A DNA stretch of 64,000 nt, taken from the NCBI RefSeq assembly GCF_001485215.1, contig NZ_BBWW01000001.1:1488001-1552000 (forward strand), given 5' to 3'. The notes beneath the pieces were generated by a model. The model had not been told where the DNA came from. It worked only from the letters and a program-made list of their open reading frames with translations, and ran no database searches. The position numbers were made by a program, and so were the translations under genes. This document shows, piece after piece, positions 24,849-34,262 of the stretch. How positions within the stretch are numbered: the stretch's first letter is position 1; each line of letters opens with the position of its first letter. Origin of the DNA: Leptolyngbya sp. NIES-2104. GTDB taxonomy: Bacteria > Cyanobacteriota > Cyanobacteriia > Leptolyngbyales > Leptolyngbyaceae.

Positions 24849-27107
24849 TTACACTTCATCAATTTGACTTACCCGTCGCATATTCAGCACGTCCGTCATC
24901 TTCTTAATCTGAACGAAAGTGCGTTCGAGTTGAGCATGATCACAAATATCAATGCCCAAGTCGATCACCGCCGTTTGATCCGGGAAGGTTTTGACCTGAG
25001 CATTACGAACGTTGATATTGTTATCCGTCAGGCGAGAAAGAATGTCCTTCAGCACACCGACGCGATCGATAACCTCAATCTGAATGTCGATCGGATACGT
25101 TTGAGCGCGCCCAGTCGTGGGCTGAGTCGGATTCCAGTTTAGCGGCACCAATCGATCGCCCGGAATCGCATCCACATTCGGACAGCCCTGGCGATGAATT
25201 GCAATACCGCGATTGCTACGGGTAACGACTCCGATAATCGGCTCTCCCGGCAACGGATGACAGCAGCCCGCCATGTAATGAAGTAAACCCTCCACTCCAG
25301 CGATCGGATACTTCGTCGTATTCGGTGCAGGAACGGCTCTCGGTGTCGTTGGCAACAGCGCCACACCATTCGCCAAACTATCCAATAGAACGGGTGCAGG
25401 CTGAGAAAGTAACTGTTGCGCTTTGACTGCTTCTCGAATCCGATTCAAAGCCAGATTCAACGTAATTTCGCCATATCCAACCGCTGCGACAAAATCTTCA
25501 ACACTGTGATAGTTACATCGTTCCGCAGCCGCCAACATCGGAGCAGACTTCATCAGCGCTTCAAAGCCATTCTTACCGAGTTCTTTTTCCAGCATATCTC
25601 GACCGCGCAGCACATTTTCATCATGATGCGATCGCTTATATGCCTGCCGAATCCGGTTTCTCGCCCCTGTCGTCACCACAAAGTTCAGCCAGTCCAAACT
25701 CGGACGAGCATTTTTCTGAGTCATGACCTCGACAATATCGCCCATCCGCAACTGGGTATCGAGCGGAACCATCCGACCATTCACTTTCGCGCCCGCACAA
25801 TGGTTTCCAACTTCGGTATGAATCCGATACGCAAAATCAACCGGAGTCGATCGAGGACTGAGCGAAACGACTTCTCCTTTCGGTGTGAACACATACACAT
25901 CGCCATCAAAGAGATTATCTTTAATGCTCTCTAGATATTCCTGAGCATCTTTGAGATCGTTCTGCCAGTCGAGCAACTGACGCAACCAAGTAAATTTCTC
26001 ATCATCGCTCGTAAGTTGCGAATTAGAGCCGCCGACTTCTTTATACTTCCAGTGTGCTGCAATCCCGTATTCAGCAACATGGTGCATTTCAAGAGTCCGA
26101 ATCTGCACTTCTAGCGGGCGACCCGATTCACCAATCACAACTGTATGCAGCGATTGATATCGATTCGGTTTAGGCAATCCAATATAGTCTTTAAATCGTC
26201 CAGGAATTGGGCGAAACGTATCATGCACGATCGCTAAAGCGCGATAGCATTCGTCATTGTTCCTAACAATGATTCGGACAGCCGCCACATCATAGATTTG
26301 CTCGTAGCCTTTTTGCTGTCGCTGCATCTTCTGATAAATGCCATAAAGATGCTTCGGTCTACCGCTGACTTCGATGCAATCCACTCCAACCTGATCCAGA
26401 CGCTTCTTGAAAGTTGCCGCAACTTCGCTCAATCTCGCTTCTCGATCGGCACGTTTCTCTGACACTAATCGCTGTATTTCCCGATAAGCATCCGTTTCCA
26501 AATATTTAAACGAGAGATCTTCAAGCTCCCATTTGATATTCCCAATCCCTAAACGGTTCGCCAACGGTGCGAAAATTTCACGAGTTTCGAGCGAGATCCT
26601 TTGCTGTTTCTCCGGTGCAAGATGCTCCAGAGTTCGCATATTGTGAAGTCGATCGGCAAGCTTCACCACAATCACGCGAATATCCTGCGCCATCGCCAAA
26701 AACATTCGACGGAAGTTCTCAGCCTGACGCTCCGTTTTACTAGAAAAATTAAACTTTGAAAGCTTGGTCACACCATCGACCAAACATCGGACTTCAGACC
26801 CGAAGCGCTCCTCGATTTCCTCTGGAGTCACCTCGGTATCTTCGACCACATCATGTAAAAAACCAGCAGCAATCATCGTACCGCTGCCGCCTAAATCTCT
26901 CAAAATTCCTGCCACTGCGACAGGGTGAGCAATATACGGTTCGCCAGAAGCTCGTTTTTGCCCTTCATGTAACTGATAGGCAAACTCAAAAGCGCGGCAA
27001 ATTAAATCTCGATCGAGCTGAGACTCTTCGGAGCGTTTAAGAAAACACTCCCGCAGCCAATCAGGTAAAGCAAAGTCAATCGTGGGAAGGGATGCCGCTA
27101 CATTCAT
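24849..27107 (-). CDS. rel: Bifunctional (p)ppGpp synthetase/hydrolase (Rel/SpoT)
   Basis: Long RelA-SpoT homologue of 752 residues controlling the stringent response. The HD hydrolase domain has the metal-binding histidines (IAHPVAV near residue 60 and FLHDVVEDT near 84-91). The synthetase domain has RFKDYIGLPKPNRYQSLHT (near 303-320); the RFKD form is the RXKD class typical of bifunctional enzymes rather than monofunctional RelA. The TGS domain follows (VYVFTPKGEVVSL), then the linker with cysteines (MAGCCHPLPG) and a C-terminal ACT/RRM domain (IDIQIEVIDRVGVLKDIL, about residues 675-750). All domains are intact. It is probably the sole long RSH of the organism. Confidence 0.96.
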   Translation of the reverse strand: MNVAASLPTIDFALPDWLRECFLKRSEESQLDRDLICRAFEFAYQLHEGQKRASGEPYIAHPVAVAGILRDLGGSGTMIAAGFLHDVVEDTEVTPEEIEERFGSEVRCLVDGVTKLSKFNFSSKTERQAENFRRMFLAMAQDIRVIVVKLADRLHNMRTLEHLAPEKQQRISLETREIFAPLANRLGIGNIKWELEDLSFKYLETDAYREIQRLVSEKRADREARLSEVAATFKKRLDQVGVDCIEVSGRPKHLYGIYQKMQRQQKGYEQIYDVAAVRIIVRNNDECYRALAIVHDTFRPIPGRFKDYIGLPKPNRYQSLHTVVIGESGRPLEVQIRTLEMHHVAEYGIAAHWKYKEVGGSNSQLTSDDEKFTWLRQLLDWQNDLKDAQEYLESIKDNLFDGDVYVFTPKGEVVSLSPRSTPVDFAYRIHTEVGNHCAGAKVNGRMVPLDTQLRMGDIVEVMTQKNARPSLDWLNFVVTTGARNRIRQAYKRSHHDENVLRGRDMLEKELGKNGFEALMKSAPMLAAAERCNYHSVEDFVAAVGYGEITLNLALNRIREAVKAQQLLSQPAPVLLDSLANGVALLPTTPRAVPAPNTTKYPIAGVEGLLHYMAGCCHPLPGEPIIGVVTRSNRGIAIHRQGCPNVDAIPGDRLVPLNWNPTQPTTGRAQTYPIDIQIEVIDRVGVLKDILSRLTDNNINVRNAQVKTFPDQTAVIDLGIDICDHAQLERTFVQIKKMTDVLNMRRVSQIDEV

Positions 27108-27593
27108 GCTTCTTCGCGTGACTAAAGTGCAGGTTCAGAGAAGAGAAATATATGTATAGCTCTATACAAATTATTGAAGTAATAGAGAATGAGTCTAGCA
27201 TGAGGAGATTCCCGAACTGCTAGACGAATCAATTGAATTTCAGAATGGACAAACGCCAAGACAAGAATTTCAGTTGAAAATCTTTAAAGTCATCGCGCTC
27301 GATCCAATCCAGGTGAAAATAAAGGGTTTGTCTTAAACTTGTTAAGACAATCGTAGCGCTCATTCTATCAATGGCGATCGGTTTCTTGGCTGAAATCCGG
27401 GCTGATTTGAAAACTTTGCGATCGCTCTAAAATCAGGTGCAACCTAACTTCTTGAGTCAGTACTTTACACGATGTTCTTAATTTTGGATCGAAATTACAC
27501 CGAGATTCTTGACATCCTACGCAAATATTGTTCTACGTAAGCCATACCCATTGAGCGATCCCCGTCCTTTTACGGAATCCAAAAAGTTTATAT
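27108..27593. other. 486-base gap between rel and patD
   Basis: The gap should hold the rel promoter (minus strand) and the patD promoter. At 27202-27336 a 45-codon open stretch without a start codon reads EEIPELLDESIEF...GLS and may be a gene fragment. I see no RNA gene, repeat or strong terminator. Confidence 0.4.
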
Positions 27594-27926
27594 ATGTTAA
27601 CAGAGAACCAAGTACCGAAGTTTGAATTATTCCAAAAGACGATCGCTGATCTCGATACCGAAAATCATTCCGAACTTCACCAAAAGATACGATCGCTACA
27701 GAAGTTTTTCCAAGCAGAAATTCAACCGATTCAATCTGATGACTATTCACTCCATTCAGTCTTGGTAGAAATCAATAAACAGATGCGATTACTATCAATG
27801 GATGCTACATTTCTCCAAGCCGCACGACAAGCAGAAACGATTCATACTCGCGTCGGGCAAATTCGCGATCGCATCAAGCTTCTGACTCAATATTGCGCTG
27901 TGATTCTAGCCACCAACCCTGATTAA
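27594..27926 (+). CDS. patD: PatD family protein
   Basis: 110-residue helical protein that matches the PatD family, described in Nostoc/Anabaena as a control of heterocyst frequency but present in many cyanobacteria that make no heterocysts. The most conserved block is VLVEINKQMRLLSMDATFLQAARQ (about residues 58-81), followed by VGQIRDRIKLLTQYCAVIL. The role outside heterocyst formers is unknown. The ATG at 27594 is preceded by a weak GGAA. The zinc-ribbon gene follows 29 bases later in the same direction. Confidence 0.82.
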   Translation: MLTENQVPKFELFQKTIADLDTENHSELHQKIRSLQKFFQAEIQPIQSDDYSLHSVLVEINKQMRLLSMDATFLQAARQAETIHTRVGQIRDRIKLLTQYCAVILATNPD

Positions 27927-27955
27927 ATAAGTAACGTTGGATTGGAGGAGACGCG

Positions 27956-28543
27956 ATGCAGTGTCCAAAAGAGAGAAAAATCACGCTCATCGATGGCACA
28001 TTGAGTGAGGCGTTAGCGGTAAAACAGTGTCCCGACTGCAAAGGAACTTGGATTCCGGCTGAAAATTACAAGTCTTGGCAATCAAAGCGCTCTCATCCTA
28101 CCACTGCCGCCACTCTCATCCCAAAAACGCTCGATGTCGAATTCGTTCAATCCCCGCTCGATACAAAAGCCGCTCTCTGTCCCGATTGTGGTAGCTATCT
28201 CGCCCGCACCAAAGTCGGCATGAAATCGCCCTTTTATGTAGAGCGCTGTTTCAGTTGTGGCGGAATCTGGTGCGATCGTGGCGAATGGGATGCCCTCGAA
28301 ACGATGGGACTACACACCGCGATCGAGCAGCTCTTCTCCAGCGAGTGGCAAACGTTATCGAGAGCACGAGAGCATTTAGCCCTAGAAAAGCAAGCCACGA
28401 TTGATCGATTAGGAGCCGAATTAGCCGATCGCGTTTTTGAACTCGCAGAAGCGTTAGAAAAACATCCCAGCGGAGATTTTGGAGTTGCCTATCTGATGCG
28501 ACGATTCGAGAATTTCACTCAAGAGCTAAAATCCCCGGACTAA
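27956..28543 (+). CDS. zf-TFIIB domain protein
   Basis: 195 residues. The N-terminal zinc ribbon has CPKERK...CPDCKGTW (about residues 3-26), a typical bacterial zf-TFIIB pattern, and a second ribbon has CPDCGSYLAR...CFSCGGIWCDRGEWDAL (about residues 80-110). The C-terminal half is helical and charged (LALEKQATIDRLGAELADRVFELAEAL). Such proteins may bind nucleic acid or protein; nothing more specific is known. A GGAGGAGACG ribosome binding site precedes the ATG. Confidence 0.78.
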   Translation: MQCPKERKITLIDGTLSEALAVKQCPDCKGTWIPAENYKSWQSKRSHPTTAATLIPKTLDVEFVQSPLDTKAALCPDCGSYLARTKVGMKSPFYVERCFSCGGIWCDRGEWDALETMGLHTAIEQLFSSEWQTLSRAREHLALEKQATIDRLGAELADRVFELAEALEKHPSGDFGVAYLMRRFENFTQELKSPD

Positions 28544-28589
28544 CGCTTCACTCAATACTAAGCATCCCACCCTTTCCGATTCTGAGAAC

Positions 28590-29324
28590 TCACTCAGCTT
28601 GATACTGCTGCAAAAATTCAACTACACCCGATTGCAACAAAGCGATCGCGCCATCAGCAATATATTGAACTGCCAGCGCTGCCAGCAAAACCCCTAAAAT
28701 CCGAGTAATCACATTCACCCCAGTCTGTCCCAGCCATTCCGCCAAATACTTCGCCAGAATTAATAAAACGTACGCGATCGCTAATACGATCGCCGCATCC
28801 GTTAAGACAATCACTTCCCCCAGTGCATAACTATCCGCTTCACTAATCAAAATCAGCATCGTCGCCAGCGTACCCGGTCCAGCAATCAAAGGAATCGCCA
28901 ACGGAAACACACTCACATCCTGACGAAGTTGCGCTTCTTTTTCTTCTTCTTCCGTTTCCCGTTCTCGCTGAGCAAACACCATATCAATCCCAATCTTGAA
29001 CAGCAAAATCCCTGCCGTCACCTGAAACGCGTCAATGCTGATGTCAAGATAGCTCAAGATAAAAGCTCCCACGAGCGCGAAAGTCGAGAGAATTCCGGCT
29101 GAGACAAAAATAGCGCGTCTTGCAATGCGAGATTGTTCATTCGGAGATCGACCTTCGACCAGCGCGATAAATAGAGGAACTAACCCGATCGGATCGACAA
29201 TTACAAACAGAGTTAAAAAAGCTTTAGCAATAAACGTAAGGGGAAGATGTTGTGCGAAGGCTTGCCAACCGACAACGAGCGACACAAATTGAACATAGAG
29301 CATTTTGGCACCAAGTAATTCCAT
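28590..29324 (-). CDS. MarC family membrane protein
   Basis: Polytopic inner-membrane protein of the MarC/UPF0056 family with six predicted helices. LFVIVDPIGLVPLFIALVEG (about residues 38-57) is the family hallmark, repeated in the second half as FPLAIPLIAGPGTLATMLIL. A charged loop (QRERETEEEEKEAQLR) separates the halves. The function is uncertain; the old link to multiple antibiotic resistance was withdrawn, and some relatives move amino acids. The start at 29324 gives a slightly longer N-terminus than usual, and an inner ATG (MLYVQF) is possible. Confidence 0.85.
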   Translation of the reverse strand: MELLGAKMLYVQFVSLVVGWQAFAQHLPLTFIAKAFLTLFVIVDPIGLVPLFIALVEGRSPNEQSRIARRAIFVSAGILSTFALVGAFILSYLDISIDAFQVTAGILLFKIGIDMVFAQRERETEEEEKEAQLRQDVSVFPLAIPLIAGPGTLATMLILISEADSYALGEVIVLTDAAIVLAIAYVLLILAKYLAEWLGQTGVNVITRILGVLLAALAVQYIADGAIALLQSGVVEFLQQYQAE

Positions 29325-29355
29325 AGCTTGCGGGGGAATCTATGACGATACCGCA

Positions 29356-29565
29356 TCAGTAACGTTGTAGCCATTCATCTAGGATAGGACTCATCGCTTT
29401 AAGTGTGGTGGAATCTAAAGCCGTCTGCCAGGTGTCCTGGCTCCAACGTGCCAGCTTTAACAATAACGTCTCTCGCAGTTTGGTTAATTTACGAGAAACA
29501 GCACATTGCTGAATTCCAAGCTGTTTGGCAATTTGCTGCTGTGTCAGTTGCTCATGATAATACAG
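29356..29565 (-). pseudogene. 3' fragment of a sigma-70 family sigma factor gene
   Basis: Read on the minus strand, 29565 to 29356 gives LYYHEQLTQQQIAKQLG, continuing IQQCAVSRKLTKLRETLLL, and ends in a stop. This is the helix-turn-helix of sigma region 4 plus a C-terminal tail, with no start, no region 2 and a stop two codons upstream. I recall the same combination in cyanobacterial sigma factor genes that lie beside DUF1822 genes. Here the DUF1822 remnant starts at the break point on the opposite strand, so an inversion or deletion has cut both. Confidence 0.65.
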
Positions 29566-30030
29566 AGATTAGCAAGTCCGTCACTGCTTCGACCTCGATT
29601 AGAAATTCCGTTCCAGCTTTGGGGTGCACTGCTCGAAAATCCACAGTGGCGACAACAGTTAGGACAACTCCGATTCGGTCAATCAAATCGTGCGATCGTT
29701 CAATTGTCTCGCTGGTTGCAAAATACGATCGATGCAGGCTGGCAAACATTAGAATCTCTCTTAGGCAATCAACCGGATCTTGCCTATCAATTTAGAACGA
29801 CTGCTGAGTTCAGTGCTGCGATACAGCGGATTAAAGTGCTGCAATTCGGGGAGCAAACTTACTGGCTATTTGTGGGCATCGAACCTGAAGATGCACTCAC
29901 CTTACTTGGAACTCAACTGCGATCGCAATCCAAAGAGCAAGAAATTTCGAGCGCTTGGAACCAACTGCTGCGACAACAAAAGCTAGAAAGCAAATCTTCG
30001 TCGATCGTCACAAACTGCTGTCAACAGTAG
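29566..30030 (+). pseudogene. Truncated DUF1822 family protein
   Basis: From about 29566 the plus strand reads LLRPRLEIPFQLWGALLENP, then IVQLSRWLQNTIDAGWQTLESLLG, PDLAYQFR and QTYWLFVGIEPED. These agree with the middle of the cyanobacterial DUF1822 family as I know it. The usual N-terminal third is missing, and the last 30 residues do not look like the family's C-terminus. An upstream in-frame ATG (29506) lies antisense to the sigma-factor fragment and so is unlikely to be the true start. I treat it as a remnant, though expression of a short form cannot be excluded. Confidence 0.6.
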
Positions 30031-30064
30031 AAGCATGTGATGACTGGAACAAAGATTAACGTCA

Positions 30065-30256
30065 GTTCGACAAGTCTTCTCGCTGCGATTCTGACTCGCC
30101 CCGGAATGGAATTCGGGGCTAACAGTGCGAAGTCCCGCTTCCGGGACTACAAACCGCTTGGTGATTGCTCTTTAGTCCCCTTCAGTGGACTTCGTTCGAT
30201 TAGCCCCGAATTCCATTTCGGGGCAGGTGATCAACGCAGCGCAAAAATCGTCGAAT
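30065..30256. repeat. Structured four-hairpin repeat, copy C
   Basis: GCCCCGG-type arms at 30098-30122 and 30200-30224 (one mismatch between them). The inner hairpins are AGTCCCG-CTTC-CGGGACT and AGTCCCCT-TC-AGTGGACT. The flanks CGCTGCG and CGCAGCG extend the symmetry. It lies between the convergent DUF1822 remnant and the flavin oxidoreductase gene. Confidence 0.9.
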
Positions 30257-30266
30257 TCACGTAAGA

Positions 30267-31607
30267 TTAACAATCAAATTCTCCTGCTCCAGGCTGAAAA
30301 AAGCGATTCTCAGGACGAGCTAATCCGAGATTTTCACGCAGCGTTGTTCCTTCATAATCTTTGCGAAAAATTCCTCGGTTCTGAAGCTCTGGAATCACTC
30401 GATCGACAAACTCATTCACGCCTTCAGGCACAAACGGAAACATAATATTGAAGCCATCTGATGCGGATTCACACAGCCATTGTTCCATCTCATCTGCGAT
30501 CGACTGTGGTGTACCGACAAAAATCAACCCGCCATAGCTTGCCGCCCGTTGAGCTAACTGACGAATCGTTAAGCAATCGCGTTGAGCTAGTTCAATAATG
30601 CGATCGCGCCCGGTATGACTGCCATTCGTCTCTGGAATCTCCGGTAAAAGACCATCCGGATCAAATCCCGAAACATCATAGCCTAGCGCTAAATTGAGGC
30701 TACTAATCCCACTTTCGTAATGAATTAAACTGTCGAGGTGAGCACGTTTTGCTTCTGCTGCTTCATACGTTTCACCCACGACCACCAGCGCCCCTGGTAG
30801 AATTTTGATGCTGTCTGGATGTCGTCCGATCGCTTGTGCCCGATTTTTAATATCTGCGAACAATGCCTGACCTGCTTCGAGCGTATTCACTCCAGAAAAC
30901 ACAACTTCCGCCGTCTCCGCCGCTAATTGCCGCCCTGCTTCAGATGCGCCCGCCTGCACAATCACCGGATAGCCTTGAACCGGTCGAGCAATATTCAAAG
31001 GACCGCGCACCGAAAAATAATCGCCTTTGTGATGCAAAATGTGCATTTTTTCTGGCTCAAAATAGAGTCCAGCTTCCACATCTCGAACAAACGCATCATC
31101 CGCAAACGAGTCCCACAGTCCGACCACCACTTCGTAAAATTCGCGGGCGCGGCGATAGCGATCGCTATGTTCAAGTTCTTGCTCTAGTCCAAAGTTGAGC
31201 GCGGCATCTGGATTGTAAGTCGTCACAATGTTCCAGCCTGCCCGACCGCCGCTAATGTGATCGAGTGAGGCAAAGCGACGGGCTAAGTGATACGGTTGCT
31301 CGTAAGTGGTGGATGCTGTCGCGATCAGTCCAATATGTTCGGTGAGGGCAGCCAGCGCAGACAGCAAAGTCAACGGCTCGAATGATGTAACGGTATGACT
31401 CCGTTTTAGTGCATCGATCGGCATATTTAGCACTGCCAAATGATCCGCCATAAAAAAGGCATCGAACTTTCCTTGTTCGAGCTTTTGAATGAGTTGCTTG
31501 AGTACTTTAAAGTTGAAGTTTGCGTCTGGAACTGCGCCCGGATAACGCCAAGCGCCTGTATGAATGCTCACGGGACGCATAAAAGCCCCAAGTTTTAGTT
31601 GCTTCAT
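30267..31607 (-). CDS. LLM-class flavin-dependent monooxygenase (NtaA/SnaA/DszA family)
   Basis: 446 residues from the ATG at 31607, which has GGAGG 11 bases upstream. It is a bacterial-luciferase-like TIM-barrel flavoenzyme; family blocks are FDAFFMADHLAV, SFEPLTLLSALAALTEHIGLIATASTTYEQPYHLARRFASLDHISGGRAGWNIVTT and GYPVIVQAGASEAGR. The family uses reduced FMN from a separate reductase to oxidise nitrilotriacetate, dibenzothiophene sulfone, sulfonates or similar compounds. No flavin reductase or transporter gene adjoins it, so the substrate is open. A role in scavenging organosulfur or chelate compounds is plausible only by family. Confidence 0.88.
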   Translation of the reverse strand: MKQLKLGAFMRPVSIHTGAWRYPGAVPDANFNFKVLKQLIQKLEQGKFDAFFMADHLAVLNMPIDALKRSHTVTSFEPLTLLSALAALTEHIGLIATASTTYEQPYHLARRFASLDHISGGRAGWNIVTTYNPDAALNFGLEQELEHSDRYRRAREFYEVVVGLWDSFADDAFVRDVEAGLYFEPEKMHILHHKGDYFSVRGPLNIARPVQGYPVIVQAGASEAGRQLAAETAEVVFSGVNTLEAGQALFADIKNRAQAIGRHPDSIKILPGALVVVGETYEAAEAKRAHLDSLIHYESGISSLNLALGYDVSGFDPDGLLPEIPETNGSHTGRDRIIELAQRDCLTIRQLAQRAASYGGLIFVGTPQSIADEMEQWLCESASDGFNIMFPFVPEGVNEFVDRVIPELQNRGIFRKDYEGTTLRENLGLARPENRFFQPGAGEFDC

Positions 31608-31734
31608 TTGACTTGCTTCCTCCGATCGGTCTTCACGGTAGCATTTTCGCTTTGGAATGCTCAATGTTTAAGCACAGAATTAACGATGATGCCTCACAAT
31701 GGAAATGGAACCTTTCTAGGCTAGATCTGCACTG

Positions 31735-32859
31735 ATGAATCAATATTTTGCTACTGTTGCACGGGGGCTAGAAACGATCGCAGTCCAAGAATTAGAACAG
31801 TTAGGTGCAAGTCAAGTCGAACCAGGATTTTGTGGAGTCTCATTTAGCGGTGATCTTGCTCTTCTGTATCGAGTCAATCTCTGGGCGCGACTGCCGTTTC
31901 GCATCTTAATGAAGCTGCATGAGTTTCCTTGCCAAGATGCAGAAGACCTTTATCAAGGCGTACGATCGATTGATTGGTCGTCGTATCTCACTACTGATAT
32001 GACCTTAGCGGTAAGTGCCACAGGTAAAACGAAGCAGCTTAATCATACGCATTTCACCGCGCTTCAAGTCAAAAACGCGATCGTGGATCAGCAGCAAGAT
32101 CAGTTCAGCGATCGCTCCAATGTTGAACTGCAATCCCCAGATTTGCAAATCAATGTTCATCTCGATCAAGATCGATGTACCGTAAGCCTCGATAGTTCAG
32201 GTGAGAGTTTGCACCGTCGCGGGTATCGTCCAGCCGTCGGAGCTGCACCGCTGAAGGAATCGTTAGCCGCCGCGCTGATCCAACTTTCTGAGTGGCAACC
32301 GGAGCAGTTTTTTTATGATCCACTTTGTGGGTCTGGGACGTTACCTTTAGAAGCAAGTTTGAAAGCGCTCAATGTTGCACCCGGATTGTTTCGAGAGCGA
32401 TTTGGGTTTGAAACTTGGCTTGATGCGGATTTGACTTTACTAGAAGACTTGATTCAAGCTGCGGAAACCAGTCAGTTAGAACAACTTCCTGCACCAATTT
32501 GGGGGAGCGATCGCAGCGCAGACGTAATTGATCAAGCGATGGTAAATGCGACTCAGTGTGGCGTATCGAATCACGTTTATTTTACGACACTTGATTTATC
32601 AGACGTGACTGCTCCATCAGACAGCGGCGTTTTATTTTGCAATCCGCCGTATGGTGAACGATTGGGACGAGATAGCGATTTAGGCGCATTCTACAAGCGA
32701 TTAGGCGATGTTCTAAAGCAGGAATTTAAGGGCTGGACAGCCTTTGTGTTGAGCGGAAATAAGGAATTGGCTCAATCGATCGGACTGCGATCGTCTCAAA
32801 GATTCGCAGTCTACAACGGAGCTTTACCCTGTCAGTTAATGAAGTATGAACTCTACTAA
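31735..32859 (+). CDS. THUMP-domain rRNA (guanine-N2) methyltransferase, RlmL-like
   Basis: 374 residues. The N-terminal THUMP RNA-binding domain (about residues 1-160, starting YFATVARGLETIAVQELEQLGA) is followed by a class I SAM methyltransferase with motif I FYDPLCGSGTLPLEA (near residue 193) and the amino-methylating motif IV CNPPYGERLG (near 302). This layout fits the N-terminal half of RlmL and YpsC-type enzymes that make m2G2445 in 23S rRNA. It lacks the second methyltransferase domain (RlmK) of the enterobacterial fusion. The ATG at 31735 precedes the conserved N-terminus directly. Confidence 0.88.
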   Translation: MNQYFATVARGLETIAVQELEQLGASQVEPGFCGVSFSGDLALLYRVNLWARLPFRILMKLHEFPCQDAEDLYQGVRSIDWSSYLTTDMTLAVSATGKTKQLNHTHFTALQVKNAIVDQQQDQFSDRSNVELQSPDLQINVHLDQDRCTVSLDSSGESLHRRGYRPAVGAAPLKESLAAALIQLSEWQPEQFFYDPLCGSGTLPLEASLKALNVAPGLFRERFGFETWLDADLTLLEDLIQAAETSQLEQLPAPIWGSDRSADVIDQAMVNATQCGVSNHVYFTTLDLSDVTAPSDSGVLFCNPPYGERLGRDSDLGAFYKRLGDVLKQEFKGWTAFVLSGNKELAQSIGLRSSQRFAVYNGALPCQLMKYELY

Positions 32860-32865
32860 ACCAAA

Positions 32866-34215
32866 TCACAAGATCTGAGCCATCTCGTAATACCGCCGGA
32901 GAATTGCTGTAATCTTCACGCCATACTGTGGATCAGCCGACCAGCGACCGCTCAATTGGTCAACTAATGGTGCAATTCCGCGTGTCACAAACCGAAATCG
33001 GGGCGCGACTACTTCTTGCACGAGGGGTTCTGTACTCGCATAAGCCTTTAACAGTTGAATGTGTGCCCTCACACCAATCTGAGCATTCGGAAAACTCGCG
33101 CCTTGAGGTCCACCGCCCACATCCCCCAATCCCGCAAAGTTGTTCTGTGAAGCTCTGATCTCGCCACCAAATCGTAGATAGTTCGTTTCTAAAAGCATTT
33201 GGCTAAACGCAATATCGTAGTTCACACCTTCGATCGAGCCTTCTTGTCGATACAAATCCGCAATCTGTGGAAACTGGGTTAATGCCGCTTCGTTATTGCT
33301 CTTGAGGAACATGATCAACTGGACAGAAGTGGTATTGCCGTTGCCCATAATACGATCGAGTGCTCCAGGACAAACTTTCAGAATCGATCGCAGTAACACC
33401 GTCCGCGATTGAGCATCCCAACCGACCGCGATCGTATAGTCTCGCAAATCAACCGCTTTGATAAACACGACTTGACGGTAATTCAAGCGGCGAATATTCG
33501 GTTCTCTGGACAAATCAAGACCTAAACGATCGGTTAAATCGATCGGCACATAAGCATTGCCATTGACCAAAATTCCTTTCTCGCCGTAGACTTGCCCATT
33601 GATGCTGATATTGATTTCTGGATAAACGATCGCATTCGGGTCAGGTGGTAATGCCGTTCCCCGCACCCAAGCGACTAAACCATCAGCAATTCCAAGCGCG
33701 ACATCCCGACGCTGATTTTGAATAATAAAGCGATCGTCTGGATTGGTCAGAAACCCGATCGTCATCAAGAGCGATCCGCAAACAATCTGACGAGTAAACG
33801 GCAAACTTCCAAGCCCGGTATCGGTATCGGGTCTAGCTCCTCGACTGGGCAACTGAGGCACACGACGAATCAGCGCTAACAATAACTGTTCAGCATTTCG
33901 ACGACGCTGATCGTTATTCGCAATAAAGTAAACGGTGGCACCTCGGACAGAGGGATTGGTAAACGCATCTGCCCGAATTTCCAGTGCGACATCATCGGGG
34001 CGGGCGCGGGAATTAATCCAGCTAATCGCTTGAGAAGCGTTGAGATTATCGGGCACTGACAGGACTTCGACTCCCCGCGATCGCAGTTCAGTCACCACCA
34101 GATCGCGGGTGAGGATCATTTCTCTCGCTTCGGTCGTTCCGGCAACGACGGCTCCCGGATCGGTGATTCCATTTACGCGACTTCCATGTCCAGCAGAGAT
34201 AAAGATACGTCCCAT
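32866..34215 (-). CDS. tftA: TftA-like protein: N-acetylmuramoyl-L-alanine amidase (site altered) plus glucosaminidase domain
   Basis: 449 residues. The N-terminal Amidase_3 domain (residues 1-175) begins MGRIFISAGHGS and contains DPGAVVAGTTEAREM. A middle beta region follows, then a C-terminal GH73-like glucosaminidase domain (about residues 310-449) with the catalytic-type block FSQMLLETNYLRFGG. The whole matches TftA, described in Nostoc punctiforme as shaping tapered hormogonium ends. Two expected amidase residues are changed: the zinc histidine in the EIHADA-type motif is arginine (EIRADAF, R81) and the catalytic glutamate before GFLT is threonine (LLMTIGFLTN, T152). The first zinc histidine (H10) and the glucosaminidase glutamate remain. 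There is no signal peptide, as in TftA. Confidence 0.85.
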   Translation of the reverse strand: MGRIFISAGHGSRVNGITDPGAVVAGTTEAREMILTRDLVVTELRSRGVEVLSVPDNLNASQAISWINSRARPDDVALEIRADAFTNPSVRGATVYFIANNDQRRRNAEQLLLALIRRVPQLPSRGARPDTDTGLGSLPFTRQIVCGSLLMTIGFLTNPDDRFIIQNQRRDVALGIADGLVAWVRGTALPPDPNAIVYPEINISINGQVYGEKGILVNGNAYVPIDLTDRLGLDLSREPNIRRLNYRQVVFIKAVDLRDYTIAVGWDAQSRTVLLRSILKVCPGALDRIMGNGNTTSVQLIMFLKSNNEAALTQFPQIADLYRQEGSIEGVNYDIAFSQMLLETNYLRFGGEIRASQNNFAGLGDVGGGPQGASFPNAQIGVRAHIQLLKAYASTEPLVQEVVAPRFRFVTRGIAPLVDQLSGRWSADPQYGVKITAILRRYYEMAQIL

Positions 34216-34262
34216 CAGCTTTACGAATTCCTTACGTAGTCGAGGGTAATTTTATCTTGTTT

